Made by a program: the position numbers and the translations under genes | NCBI GenBank assembly: GCA_902774165.1 | Contig: CACYHJ010000184.1 | Location: forward strand, 1-5,721 | Length of the DNA: 5,721 nt | Direction of reading: 5' to 3' | DNA from: Oscillospiraceae bacterium | GTDB taxonomy: Bacteria; Bacillota; Clostridia; Oscillospirales; Acutalibacteraceae | The notes under the pieces: model-generated | What the model saw: the letters and a program-made list of their open reading frames with translations, nothing else | Databases searched by the model: none | What the model was told of the DNA's origin: nothing | In this document: in pieces, positions 1-5,696 of the stretch | Numbering within the stretch: position 1 is the stretch's first letter | Layout: the number at the start of each line of letters is the position of its first letter

Positions 1-439
1 ACAGGTGCTCCGCCTCGATCACCACCGCGACCCCCTGCGGATGCATTTCCTCATTGATGAAATCGGCGATCTGCGCCGTCAGCCGCTCCTGCAGCTGGGG
101 ACGGGAGGCGAAACATTTGACGATACGGGCGAATTTCGACAGCCCCAGCACCTTGCCGTCTCCCGGGATATATGCGATGTGCGCCTTGCCGATAAAGGGC
201 AGAAAATGATGCTCGCACATGGAGTAAAGGGGAATGTCCTTCACGACGACGATCTCGTCGCTCTGCTCCACGTCGAAAAATTTCAGATACTGCTTCGGAT
301 CCTCCTCCAGCCCGGAAAAGACCTCCGCGTACATATCCGCCACCCGGCGGGGCGTTTCCGCAAGCCCCTCCCGGTCCGGATCCTCGCCCACCGCTTCAAT
401 GATCTCGCGCACGGCGCGCTTTATTTTTTCTTTATCCAT
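1..439 (-). CDS. folE: GTP cyclohydrolase I, 3' end cut by window edge
   Basis: FolE converts GTP to 7,8-dihydroneopterin triphosphate plus formate, the first step of tetrahydrofolate and other pterin-derived pathways, in the cytosol as a zinc-dependent homo-oligomer. The 146 visible residues show the family's N-terminal GEDPDREGL and TPRRVADMY motifs (about 18-38). Next comes the zinc/catalytic SMCEHH motif: C75 and H78 match zinc ligands and H77 the catalytic histidine of E. coli FolE. Then come GKAHIAYIP (84-92), LGLSKFARIV (98-107), a QERLTAQIAD segment (117-126) and IEAEH (141-145). The third zinc-binding Cys, normally two residues after that His, lies just beyond position 1; about 40 residues are probably missing. 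The ATG at 437-439 is preceded by GAGGG with 10-nt spacing and overlaps the upstream stop by 8 nt. An in-frame ATG at 455-457 would add six residues but has a poorer ribosome site. The usual FARRLQ stretch reads FASRPQ here, a mild divergence. Confidence 0.97.
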   Translation of the reverse strand, partial: MDKEKIKRAVREIIEAVGEDPDREGLAETPRRVADMYAEVFSGLEEDPKQYLKFFDVEQSDEIVVVKDIPLYSMCEHHFLPFIGKAHIAYIPGDGKVLGLSKFARIVKCFASRPQLQERLTAQIADFINEEMHPQGVAVVIEAEHL

Positions 440-1610
440 CGGTATCGCTTCCCTCATAGTTCTTCGTCAGGTCGATATGCAGCACGTTGCGTTCCTCATT
501 GACGGAATAATTGATGAAATCCGTCCGCATCTCAACGCCCGTCCGCTGCGCGGCGGCGCGGAACAGCGCGTAGATCTCCTGGCCGGGGATCAGCGCGTCG
601 ACGGCGGCTTTCCGCACGTCCGCATCCGCGAACGCCGCGTCGAAGCCGGTTTTCCGCAGCGCGACGGCCCCGGTCAGCGCTTCCCCGATCCGGTCCCGCA
701 CGTCGCCGTCCCAGGTCTCATAATAAAGCCCCTCCCGCAGAAAATAATTCTGCGAAGTGAAAACGCAGCCGCTGTCTGCGGGGTTCTCCGGGAAATGTGA
801 CGCCGCGACGGCCGCCTGCGTCACGTTGAAGAAGGTGTAGCCCGCGTCCTCGCCGCTGTCGCCGTCGTCCCACGTCACGTCGAGATAGTAAGGCTCGCCG
901 CCGACGTAAACGGTGTTCCACATATGGCTTTCCCTGCCGCGGCTGTTCTCCGCCTCGCCGATCACGAGGTAATTATAGATTCCCAGACTGTCAAGCAGAT
1001 ATTTTACAACCTTCGCGTAGCCGGCGCACACCGCGCGGCCGCCCACCAGCGCGCCGTAAACGTCGGAATCGTTTGTTCCCTCGCCGTATTCGCACCGGGA
1101 GATCACCGCGTCGTGCAGGATCTTTTCTTTGGTGTAATCGTCCGCCCCCTCTGGGATCGAACGGAATATTTCATCCCTCAGCCCCTCCACCTGAGCGAGA
1201 CGGGCGTCGTATTCCTCTTTCCCGCAGAGATATTCCGGCCGGTAATAGCAGTGCAGCGAACGGAATTCCATATACGCCGCGTTGGAGAGGAAGAACAGGT
1301 CCGGGTTGTCGTAAACCAGCGCGTGATGCACCAGATTGAAATCGTCTTCGTCGATCCTGCTGACCCGGATTTTTTCCGGAAAATCCCGGATCACCGCCAG
1401 GATCTCGTCGTACGCCAGCTTCTGCTCCGGCGAGAGGCGGGAATAGAAAAACGGCTCCCGCGCGCCTTCTTCCCGCGCGACGGTGGGCGGCGGATCCAGT
1501 ACGGTCAGGATCCCGCTGTCGCCGATGACGCCGCCGATCTTTTCCCGGAAGAACCAGATCCCGCCCGCCAGCAGGGCGACGACCGCCAGCGCGGCTATTA
1601 TTTTTTTCAT
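432..1610 (-). CDS. Membrane-anchored or secreted transglutaminase-like domain protein
   Basis: This 392-residue protein begins with two lysines and a hydrophobic run (about 4-21), which is either a single-pass anchor or an uncleaved/cleaved Sec signal; there is no lipobox Cys. Most of the protein should therefore lie outside the membrane. The centre is a transglutaminase-like (papain-fold) core. The catalytic Cys is C195 in GRAVCAGYAK, the His is H229 in ESHMWNTV, and the Asp is D244 in YYLDVTWDD. This Cys-34-His-15-Asp spacing is typical of bacterial members, most of which are thought to act as proteases or peptide-bond modifying enzymes rather than crosslinkers; the substrate is unknown. 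Residues 40-170 are helical and acidic; 285-392 form a C-terminal region I cannot assign. The ATG overlaps the upstream TGA as ATGA. A GGAGAGG lies 13 nt upstream, rather far, so coupling to the upstream gene is likely. A role in envelope or spore-coat biology is only a guess. Confidence 0.88.
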   Translation of the reverse strand: MKKIIAALAVVALLAGGIWFFREKIGGVIGDSGILTVLDPPPTVAREEGAREPFFYSRLSPEQKLAYDEILAVIRDFPEKIRVSRIDEDDFNLVHHALVYDNPDLFFLSNAAYMEFRSLHCYYRPEYLCGKEEYDARLAQVEGLRDEIFRSIPEGADDYTKEKILHDAVISRCEYGEGTNDSDVYGALVGGRAVCAGYAKVVKYLLDSLGIYNYLVIGEAENSRGRESHMWNTVYVGGEPYYLDVTWDDGDSGEDAGYTFFNVTQAAVAASHFPENPADSGCVFTSQNYFLREGLYYETWDGDVRDRIGEALTGAVALRKTGFDAAFADADVRKAAVDALIPGQEIYALFRAAAQRTGVEMRTDFINYSVNEERNVLHIDLTKNYEGSDTDG

Positions 1611-2425
1611 CCTGCGCTGTCATCCTCTCCGATCATTCCGGTTCCGATATAGATCACCGTATCCGACGACGCGAGAGCGGAGAGCCGGTCCGCGCAGGCG
1701 GCGTAGTCGTAAGCCGTGATATCCGTCTGGGAGGAATTGACGATCCGGTTGAACAATTCCTCGCCGTTCTCAATGTTTTCGGGCGTAAGATAGGCTTTGA
1801 GCATCAGGGCGAAGGTTTCGCTCTGCAGACGGTACAGCGCCTCGCCCTCGGCGCCGCTGCGCAGATAGACGTAAAGCTCCTCGCCCGTCAGGGTGTTTTC
1901 GCCGGGGGTGATGTTGGCGGCGATGGATTCGTCCGCGTAATTGACCTCTTCGCCCGCGAACACGGTGACGTCCCCCAGCGCTTCGGTGATGCTGATAAAC
2001 TGCCTGGGCGTGCAGATGACCGCCCGGCTGTAATCAACGCCGAACCGCGCGCCGGCGGCGGCCTTGACGCCCTCGAGCCCTCCCGCCGCGTAGATCGTGC
2101 CGATGGTGACGGGCACCCCGTTCAGGGCGTATTCCTTATCGTCCGGCAGGGCGCTGACCGCGATCCGCCCGCCGGTCAGATCCGCGTCCACGCTCAGAAG
2201 CACAGCGGCGTCCCGGTCGTCCCGGCAGTAAAACAGCAGGTTCGCCTGTCCGTACAGCGCGGCGGGCGCGACGGCCTCGCCGTTCTCGTCCGTAAGCTCG
2301 GCCGGCGGCAGCTGAGGGTCTTTTTTGTTCTTTGCCGCAAGGAGAAAAACGTAAACCGCGGCGAGGATCACAAGAACGCCGACGACCGTCCATTTGCGGT
2401 CGATTTTCAATCCTCCGAAATACAA
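1607..2425 (-). CDS. Membrane-anchored protein with divergent LCP (LytR-CpsA-Psr)-like domain
   Basis: The 272-residue product has a short cytoplasmic start, one membrane segment (about 12-31) and an extracellular remainder. From about 62 to 212 it follows the layout of LCP domains, which transfer undecaprenyl-linked glycopolymers to the cell wall. There is a strand with D72 where LCP proteins have DTMML, then SALPDD (91-96) in place of SIPRD. AAGGLEGVKAA (113-123) matches the GG helix, GVDYSRAVICTPRQFISI (129-146) the following strand and helix, EALGDVTVF (148-156) the LGGV region, and LTGEELYVYLRS (179-190) the LDG..AL.YVR motif. Several polar residues of active LCP enzymes are absent: Arg of SIPRD is D95, and only R189 and R199 remain of the later arginine cluster. 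It may be a non-catalytic or altered relative. The LCP assignment is by pattern and unconfirmed. The TTG start at 2423-2425 has AGGGG 10 nt upstream. An in-frame TTG at 2408-2410 sits only 1 nt after a perfect GGAGG, so the start is not settled. It is the first gene of a three-gene overlapping set. Confidence 0.65.
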   Translation of the reverse strand: MYFGGLKIDRKWTVVGVLVILAAVYVFLLAAKNKKDPQLPPAELTDENGEAVAPAALYGQANLLFYCRDDRDAAVLLSVDADLTGGRIAVSALPDDKEYALNGVPVTIGTIYAAGGLEGVKAAAGARFGVDYSRAVICTPRQFISITEALGDVTVFAGEEVNYADESIAANITPGENTLTGEELYVYLRSGAEGEALYRLQSETFALMLKAYLTPENIENGEELFNRIVNSSQTDITAYDYAACADRLSALASSDTVIYIGTGMIGEDDSAG

Positions 2426-2435
2426 AACAATACAA

Positions 2436-2440
2436 CCCCT
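2436..2440 (-). promoter_or_regulatory. Probable ribosome binding site for the LCP-like gene
   Basis: AGGGG on the minus strand lies 10 nt before the TTG at 2423-2425. This supports that start over the in-frame TTG at 2408-2410, whose GGAGG (2412-2416) is too close to be used normally. No ATG is available in this frame nearby, so a non-ATG start seems unavoidable. Confidence 0.45.
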
Positions 2441-2457
2441 ATTATTGATATTATTAT

Positions 2458-2486
2458 ATTATACTGTTGTCCTTAGAATAAAGCAA
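2458..2486 (-). promoter_or_regulatory. Probable sigma-A promoter of the leftward operon
   Basis: On the minus strand, TTGCTT (2481-2486) is the -35 element and TATAAT (2458-2463) a perfect -10, separated by 17 bp. Predicted transcription start is near 2451, giving a 5' leader of about 26 nt before the TTG start. The -35 matches consensus only in its TTG. A second TATAAT overlaps 5 bp further downstream, so the exact start could shift. Confidence 0.65.
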
Positions 2487-2497
2487 GAGTTCCGGCA

Positions 2498-2514
2498 GTT
2501 TTTTTCGGGAAAAA
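2498..2514. repeat. Direct repeat copy 1, T-run/CGGG/A-run
   Basis: GTTTTTTTCGGGAAAAA occurs here and again, identical over 17 bases, at 2573-2589, exactly 75 bp away. It lies just upstream of the leftward promoter. The motif is close to palindromic (T-run, C/G core, A-run) and could be a protein binding site or a curved DNA element. Confidence 0.75.
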
Positions 2515-2536
2515 TTTTACCTGTACCGATCCCGTA

Positions 2537-2550
2537 TTTTTCCCGGGGAA
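2537..2550. repeat. Related middle copy of the T-run/GC/A-run motif
   Basis: Five Ts, CCC, GGGG and AA form a near-palindrome with the same layout as the two exact copies on either side. The T-runs of the three copies end at 2505, 2541 and 2580, so spacing is 36 and 39 bp. The similarity is looser than between the flanking copies. Confidence 0.45.
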
Positions 2551-2572
2551 TATTTACGCACGCTGATTCCGT

Positions 2573-2589
2573 GTTTTTTTCGGGAAAAA
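2573..2589. repeat. Direct repeat copy 2, T-run/CGGG/A-run
   Basis: This is the second exact copy of the 17-base motif seen at 2498-2514. Its A-run continues to 2591 and is followed by TTT, ending about 7 bp upstream of the argG -35 element. Its position would also suit an UP element contacting the RNA polymerase alpha subunit. Confidence 0.75.
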
Positions 2590-2601
2590 AATTTGCCCCT
2601 C

Positions 2602-2629
2602 TTGACATTTCATGCGGGAGATATATAAT
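2602..2629 (+). promoter_or_regulatory. Sigma-A promoter of argG
   Basis: TTGACA (2602-2607) and TATAAT (2624-2629) are both perfect consensus hexamers, separated by 16 bp. Predicted transcription start is about 2636, leaving a leader of about 55 nt, too short for a T-box or large riboswitch. Such a strong promoter would be expected to need repression by arginine; see the palindrome directly downstream. Confidence 0.85.
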
Positions 2630-2633
2630 AAAT

Positions 2634-2649
2634 ATACAGTAAACTGTAT
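2634..2649. promoter_or_regulatory. Palindromic candidate operator at the argG start site
   Basis: ATACAGT and ACTGTAT form a perfect 7-bp inverted repeat around AA. It covers the predicted transcription start 5 bp after the -10 element, an ideal place for a repressor. ArgR/AhrC would be the expected regulator of argG, but its usual box (TGAAT, four A/T bases, ATTCA) does not match closely, so the binding protein is unassigned. In RNA it could only form a weak 5'-end hairpin. Confidence 0.5.
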
Positions 2650-2677
2650 GTTTATCCGATAAAAGAAAATTATTAGC

Positions 2678-2684
2678 GGGAGGA
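2678..2684 (+). promoter_or_regulatory. Ribosome binding site of argG
   Basis: GGGAGGA ends 7 nt before the ATG at 2692-2694, a strong Shine-Dalgarno match that fixes the argG start. Confidence 0.9.
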
Positions 2685-2691
2685 ACACAAT

Positions 2692-3906
2692 ATGGAAAAG
2701 AAAATCAAAAAAGTCGTGCTCGCCTATTCCGGCGGCCTTGACACCTCGATCATCATCCCCTGGCTGAAGGAGAACTACGACAACTGCGAGGTTATCGCGG
2801 TCTCCGGCGACGTGGGGCAGGGCACCGAGCTGGACGGCCTTGAGGAAAAGGCGCTCAAAACCGGCGCGTCCAAGCTCTACATTGAGGACCTGAAAGAGGA
2901 ATTCATCCACGATTACGTCTGGCCGACCCTCAAGGCAGGCGCGACCTACGAAGGGTATCTTCTGGGCACCGCCTTCGCCCGCCCCGCCATTGCGAAGCGG
3001 ATCGTGGAGATCGCCAAGGCCGAAGGCGCGGATGCCATCTGCCACGGCTGCACCGGCAAGGGCAACGATCAGGTGCGTTTTGAGCTGACCATCAAGGCCT
3101 TCGCCCCCGATATGAAGATCATCGCCCCCTGGCGCGAGTGGGATATCAAGTCCCGCAGCGAGGAGATCGACTACGCCGAGGCGCACAATATCCCCCTCAA
3201 GATCAACCGCGAGACCAACTATTCCAAGGATAAGAACCTGTGGCACCTGAGCCACGAAGGGCTGGATCTGGAGGATCCCGCCAACGAGCCGCAGTACAAC
3301 AAGCCCGGCTTCCTTGAGATGGGCGTATCGCCCGAGCAGGCGCCGGACAAGCCGGAGATCGTTACCATCAGCTTTGAAAAGGGCGAGCCGGTTGCCGTCA
3401 ACGGCGAAAAGCTCTCCCCGGCCACCATCGTCGCGACGCTCAACGAGATCGGCGGCCGCAACGGCGTGGGCCTGTTCGACGTGGTGGAGAACCGTCTTGT
3501 GGGCATGAAGTCCCGCGGGCTCTACGAGACCCCCGGCGGCACGATCCTTTACAAGGCGCACGAAATGCTGGAGACCATCACCCTCGACCGCGACACCCAG
3601 CACTATAAAGAGCTCGTTTCGAAGAAATTTGCGGAGCTTGTCTATTTCGGCCAGTGGTTCACGCCCCTGCGCGAGTCCCTTTCCGCGTTCGTCGACAAGA
3701 CGCAGGAGACCGTGACGGGCGAGGTGAAGCTCAAGCTCTACAAGGGCAATATCATCCTCTCCTCCGTCACCTCCCCCTATTCGCTTTACAGCGAGGAGAT
3801 CGCCACCTTCGACGAGGACGACGTTTACGACCAGACCGATTCCAGGGGCTTCATCAATCTGTTCGGATTGCCCATTAAAGTCCGGGCGAAGCTGGGCAAA
3901 TACTGA
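2692..3906 (+). CDS. argG: Argininosuccinate synthase
   Basis: ArgG joins citrulline and aspartate using ATP (giving AMP and pyrophosphate) to make argininosuccinate, the penultimate step of arginine synthesis, in the cytosol as a homotetramer. At 404 residues it has full family length. The N-type ATP pyrophosphatase loop is AYSGGLDTS (11-19). YEGYLLGTAFARP (86-98) belongs to the citrulline-binding region. HGCTGKGNDQVRFE (118-131) contains the ATP/aspartate-contacting residues. RETNYSKDKNLWHLSHEG (173-190), RGLYETPGGT (275-284) and QWFTPLRESL (321-330) are also family-typical. No disrupting change is visible. The ATG has a strong ribosome site and the gene is driven by its own consensus promoter with a palindrome at the start site. 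Its last two codons (Lys, Tyr) and TGA lie inside the left end of a repeat element, so the C-terminal residues may have come from that insertion. Confidence 0.99.
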   Translation: MEKKIKKVVLAYSGGLDTSIIIPWLKENYDNCEVIAVSGDVGQGTELDGLEEKALKTGASKLYIEDLKEEFIHDYVWPTLKAGATYEGYLLGTAFARPAIAKRIVEIAKAEGADAICHGCTGKGNDQVRFELTIKAFAPDMKIIAPWREWDIKSRSEEIDYAEAHNIPLKINRETNYSKDKNLWHLSHEGLDLEDPANEPQYNKPGFLEMGVSPEQAPDKPEIVTISFEKGEPVAVNGEKLSPATIVATLNEIGGRNGVGLFDVVENRLVGMKSRGLYETPGGTILYKAHEMLETITLDRDTQHYKELVSKKFAELVYFGQWFTPLRESLSAFVDKTQETVTGEVKLKLYKGNIILSSVTSPYSLYSEEIATFDEDDVYDQTDSRGFINLFGLPIKVRAKLGKY

Positions 3907-3945
3907 TTTGTCGGGGCGCTCTGCGCCCCGCAAATCAGTATTTGC
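3896..3945. terminator. Long perfect hairpin over the argG stop codon
   Basis: Arms 3896-3910 and 3931-3945 pair perfectly over 15 bp. Inside them 3912-3919 pairs with 3923-3930 over 8 bp around a TCT loop, with only T3911 unpaired: 23 bp in all. The argG stop codon (3904-3906) sits in the left arm. No U-run follows, so it is not a textbook intrinsic terminator; it may instead block 3' exonucleases or partly stop transcription. It also forms the left end of the repeat element 3898-4188. Confidence 0.85.
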
Positions 3946-3973
3946 AATGAATAATGAATAATGAATAATGAAA
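3946..3973. repeat. Heptamer array AATGAAT x4 (last copy AATGAAA)
   Basis: Four tandem 7-bp units follow the argG hairpin directly: three perfect and one with a single change. The complementary array lies at 4123-4150. Heptamer tandem arrays of this kind are also described from cyanobacterial spacers (STRR elements); no relation is implied. Confidence 0.9.
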
Positions 3974-3981
3974 AATTGATG

Positions 3982-3998
3982 AAGGGGCTCCGCCCCTT
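3982..3998. other. GC-rich hairpin inside the spacer element
   Basis: AAGGGGC pairs perfectly with GCCCCTT around a TCC loop (7 bp). It is followed by ACCCC rather than a T-run, so termination is doubtful in this orientation. Confidence 0.7.
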
Positions 3999-4097
3999 AC
4001 CCCATTATATATTTTGTCAAATCTATGAGAACTGAAACAATTAAATCAATAGCGTCTATTCTTTTACCAGACACTCAAAACTTTGACATCTACAATA

Positions 4098-4117
4098 AAA
4101 AGGCGCGAAGCGCTTTT
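4098..4117. terminator. Possible bidirectional terminator hairpin
   Basis: AAAAG and CGC pair with GCG and CTTTT around a GAA loop, with one bulged G at 4103. A run of five As precedes and four Ts end the stem, so it could act weakly as an intrinsic terminator on either strand. Located in the right part of the argG-argH spacer, it may reduce readthrough into argH. Confidence 0.45.
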
Positions 4118-4122
4118 CCGAA

Positions 4123-4150
4123 ATTATTCATTATTCATTATACATTATTC
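4123..4150. repeat. Heptamer array ATTATTC x4 (third copy ATTATAC)
   Basis: Four tandem 7-bp units, three perfect, form the inverted partner of the array at 3946-3973. It directly precedes the hairpin upstream of argH. Confidence 0.9.
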
Positions 4151-4153
4151 ATT

Positions 4154-4182
4154 TGATTTGTCGGGCAGAGCCCGATAAATCA
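4154..4182. other. Hairpin at the right end of the spacer element, upstream of argH
   Basis: TGATTTG and TCGGGC pair with GCCCGA and TAAATCA around an AGA loop: 13 bp with one G-T wobble. It resembles the hairpin over the argG stop (same TGATTTGTCGGG start, same AAATCAGTATTT after it) but with a shorter GC stem. It ends about 20 nt before the argH ribosome site. Confidence 0.8.
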
Positions 4183-4201
4183 GTATTTATCACTAACCAA
4201 C

Positions 4202-4208
4202 AAAGGAA
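4202..4208 (+). promoter_or_regulatory. Ribosome binding site of argH
   Basis: AAAGGAA lies 6 nt before the ATG at 4215-4217, a good Shine-Dalgarno match that fixes the argH start. Confidence 0.85.
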
Positions 4209-4214
4209 ACACAT

Positions 4215-5604
4215 ATGGAAAAATTATGGACCGGCCGGTTCACCAAGGCGCTGGACGCGGAGGTGAACGACTTCAATTCCTCGATCCGATTCGATTCCCG
4301 TATGTACCGGCAGGATATCGAGGGCTCGGTCGCCCACGCGGCGATGCTGGGCAAACAGGGAATCATCACGCCCGACGAGGCGGAGCTGATACAAAAAACG
4401 CTCAAGGAGATCCGCGCGGAGATCGACGCGGGGACGCTGGCGATCGACCCGGCGGCGGAGGATATCCACTCCTTTGTGGAGGCGGAGCTGACCGCACGCA
4501 TCGGCGACGCGGGAAGAAAACTGCACACCGCCCGTTCCCGCAACGATCAGGTGGCGGTGGATATCCGCCTTTATCTGCGGGACCGGATTGACACGATCCG
4601 CGAACTGATTGCGGCCCTCTGCGAGGAGATACTGACCCTCGCGGAGAAAAACCGCGCCGTCATCATGCCCGGCTACACCCATCTGCAGCGGGCGCAGCCG
4701 ATCACCTTCGGGCATCAGCTGATGGCCTATGAGATGATGTTCCTGCGGGATCTTGACCGCCTGGGCGACTGCCGCAAACGCATGAACGTCTCGCCTCTGG
4801 GCTCCTGCGCCCTCGCGGGCACCGGCTTCGACACCGACCGGTATTACGAAGCGCAGCTTCTGGGCTTCGACGGCATTTCGGAGAACAGCATCGACGGCGT
4901 CTCTGACCGGGACCACATCATCGAGCTGGCGAGTGCGCTGTCGACGGTGATGATGCACCTCTCCCGCTTTTCGGAGGAGATCATTCTCTGGTGCTCCTGG
5001 GAGTTCAAATTTATCGAGCTGGACGACGCCTATTCCACCGGCTCAAGCATCATGCCGCAGAAGAAGAACCCGGATATCGCCGAGCTGGTACGCGGCAAGA
5101 CCGGCAGGGTCTACGGGGACCTTGTGTCGATCCTCACGGTGATGAAGGGCATCCCCCTTGCGTACAATAAGGATATGCAGGAGGACAAGGAGGGCGTTTT
5201 CGACGCCTGCGATACCGCGGAGCAGTGTCTGCGGGTCTTCACGCCGATGCTCGCCACCATGCGGGTGATCGAAAAGAATATGCGCTCCGCCGCGGCGAAG
5301 GGCTTTATCAACGCCACCGACTGCGCGGATTATCTTGTGACGAAGGGCCTGCCCTTCCGCACCGCCTATAAGATCACCGGCGAGATCGTGGGCTTCTGCG
5401 TCGAAAACGGCAAGACGCTGGAGGAGCTGACGCTGGAGGAATACCGGACCTTCTGCGACAAATTCGACGCGGATCTGTTCGGCGCCATCGACATGGAGGT
5501 CTGCGTCGCGAAGCGCACCAGCGCCGGCGGCGCCGCCCCCGCTGCGGTCGATAAGGAGATCGCGTGGGCGAAAGACCGGCTGAAGGAATTGATTGACAAA
5601 TACT

Positions 5605-5606
<2 letters not shown>
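4215..5606 (+). CDS. argH: Argininosuccinate lyase
   Basis: ArgH splits argininosuccinate into arginine and fumarate, the last step of arginine synthesis, as a cytosolic homotetramer of the fumarase/aspartase superfamily. The product has 463 residues, normal for the family. It starts with MEKLWTGRF, a variant of the usual LWGGRF. The three conserved superfamily regions are present: HTARSRNDQVA (104-114); GYTHLQRAQP (153-162), whose T155 and H156 are active-site residues; and the mobile signature loop GSSIMPQKKNPD (276-287) with the catalytic serine and K283/K284. YNKDMQEDKE (317-326) is also typical. It follows argG on the same strand, but 308 bases of repeat element intervene. It therefore depends on readthrough past several hairpins or on a promoter in the spacer, where only a weak candidate is visible (CAGACA 4068-4073, TACAAT 4091-4096). 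Like argG it ends Lys-Tyr-TGA on AAATACTGA, continuous with a downstream hairpin. Confidence 0.99.
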
Positions 5607-5668
<62 letters not shown>

Positions 5669-5671
5669 GGT

Positions 5672-5696
5672 GCGGTCGCAAGCGACGCGCCGTTTT
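5672..5696 (+). terminator. Possible weak terminator downstream of argH
   Basis: GCG and GTCG pair with CGAC and CGC around a CAAG loop, with G5687 bulged; CGTTTT follows shortly after at 5691-5696. It occupies the same relative place as the GC hairpin at 3982-3998 in the argG-argH spacer. The remaining bases to 5721 show no feature I can support. Confidence 0.35.

Larger units (their letters stand above)
3898..4188. mobile_element. MITE-like symmetrical repeat element between argG and argH
   Basis: Both ends, read inward, begin AAATACTGATTT, then form a GC-rich hairpin (CGGG, CTCTG, CCCG in each) returning to CAAATCA, then run into (AATGAAT)4. The 32-base inner part (3946-3977 against the complement of 4122-4153) matches at 30 positions. 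The left end has an extra 8 bases (GTATTTGC) and a longer GC stem. The interior (about 3978-4121) holds two more hairpins and AT-rich DNA unlike the neighbouring genes. There is no transposase and I see no clear target-site duplication, so mobility is inferred from symmetry alone. It fills essentially all of the argG-argH spacer. If transcribed, the two heptamer arrays could pair into one long stem closing off the interior. Confidence 0.6.

Noticed and set aside
924..1652. A 242-codon plus-strand open frame over the transglutaminase-like gene
   Set aside because: Opposite to a gene with an intact Cys-His-Asp core and operon-like overlaps; its composition reflects the opposite strand's codon bias.
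2394..2642. Plus-strand 82-codon frame through the divergent promoter region
   Set aside because: It runs across both promoters and the argG start-site palindrome, lacks a ribosome site, and its internal protein repeat simply reflects the 17-base DNA repeat.
2634..2649. LexA/SOS box reading of the palindrome at the argG start
   Set aside because: LexA boxes of the CTGT-N8-ACAG type have half-sites in the opposite order; here ACAG precedes CTGT with a four-base gap.
2554..3933. A 459-codon open frame on the minus strand across all of argG
   Set aside because: It is antisense to a full-length ArgG with every family motif. Long antisense frames are expected from GC-rich codon use, and its translation shows no recognisable domain.
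4068..4096. Weak promoter candidate for argH (CAGACA, 17 bp, TACAAT)
   Set aside because: The -35 matches consensus at only four of six positions, and a hairpin follows at once, so it is not strong enough to list as a feature.
3946..4150. CRISPR-like array suggested by the repeated units
   Set aside because: The units are 7-bp tandem copies without spacers and lie in two inverted blocks, which is unlike a CRISPR array.
4224..4958. A 244-codon minus-strand open frame inside argH
   Set aside because: Antisense shadow of a well-supported ArgH; no ribosome site and no known motif.
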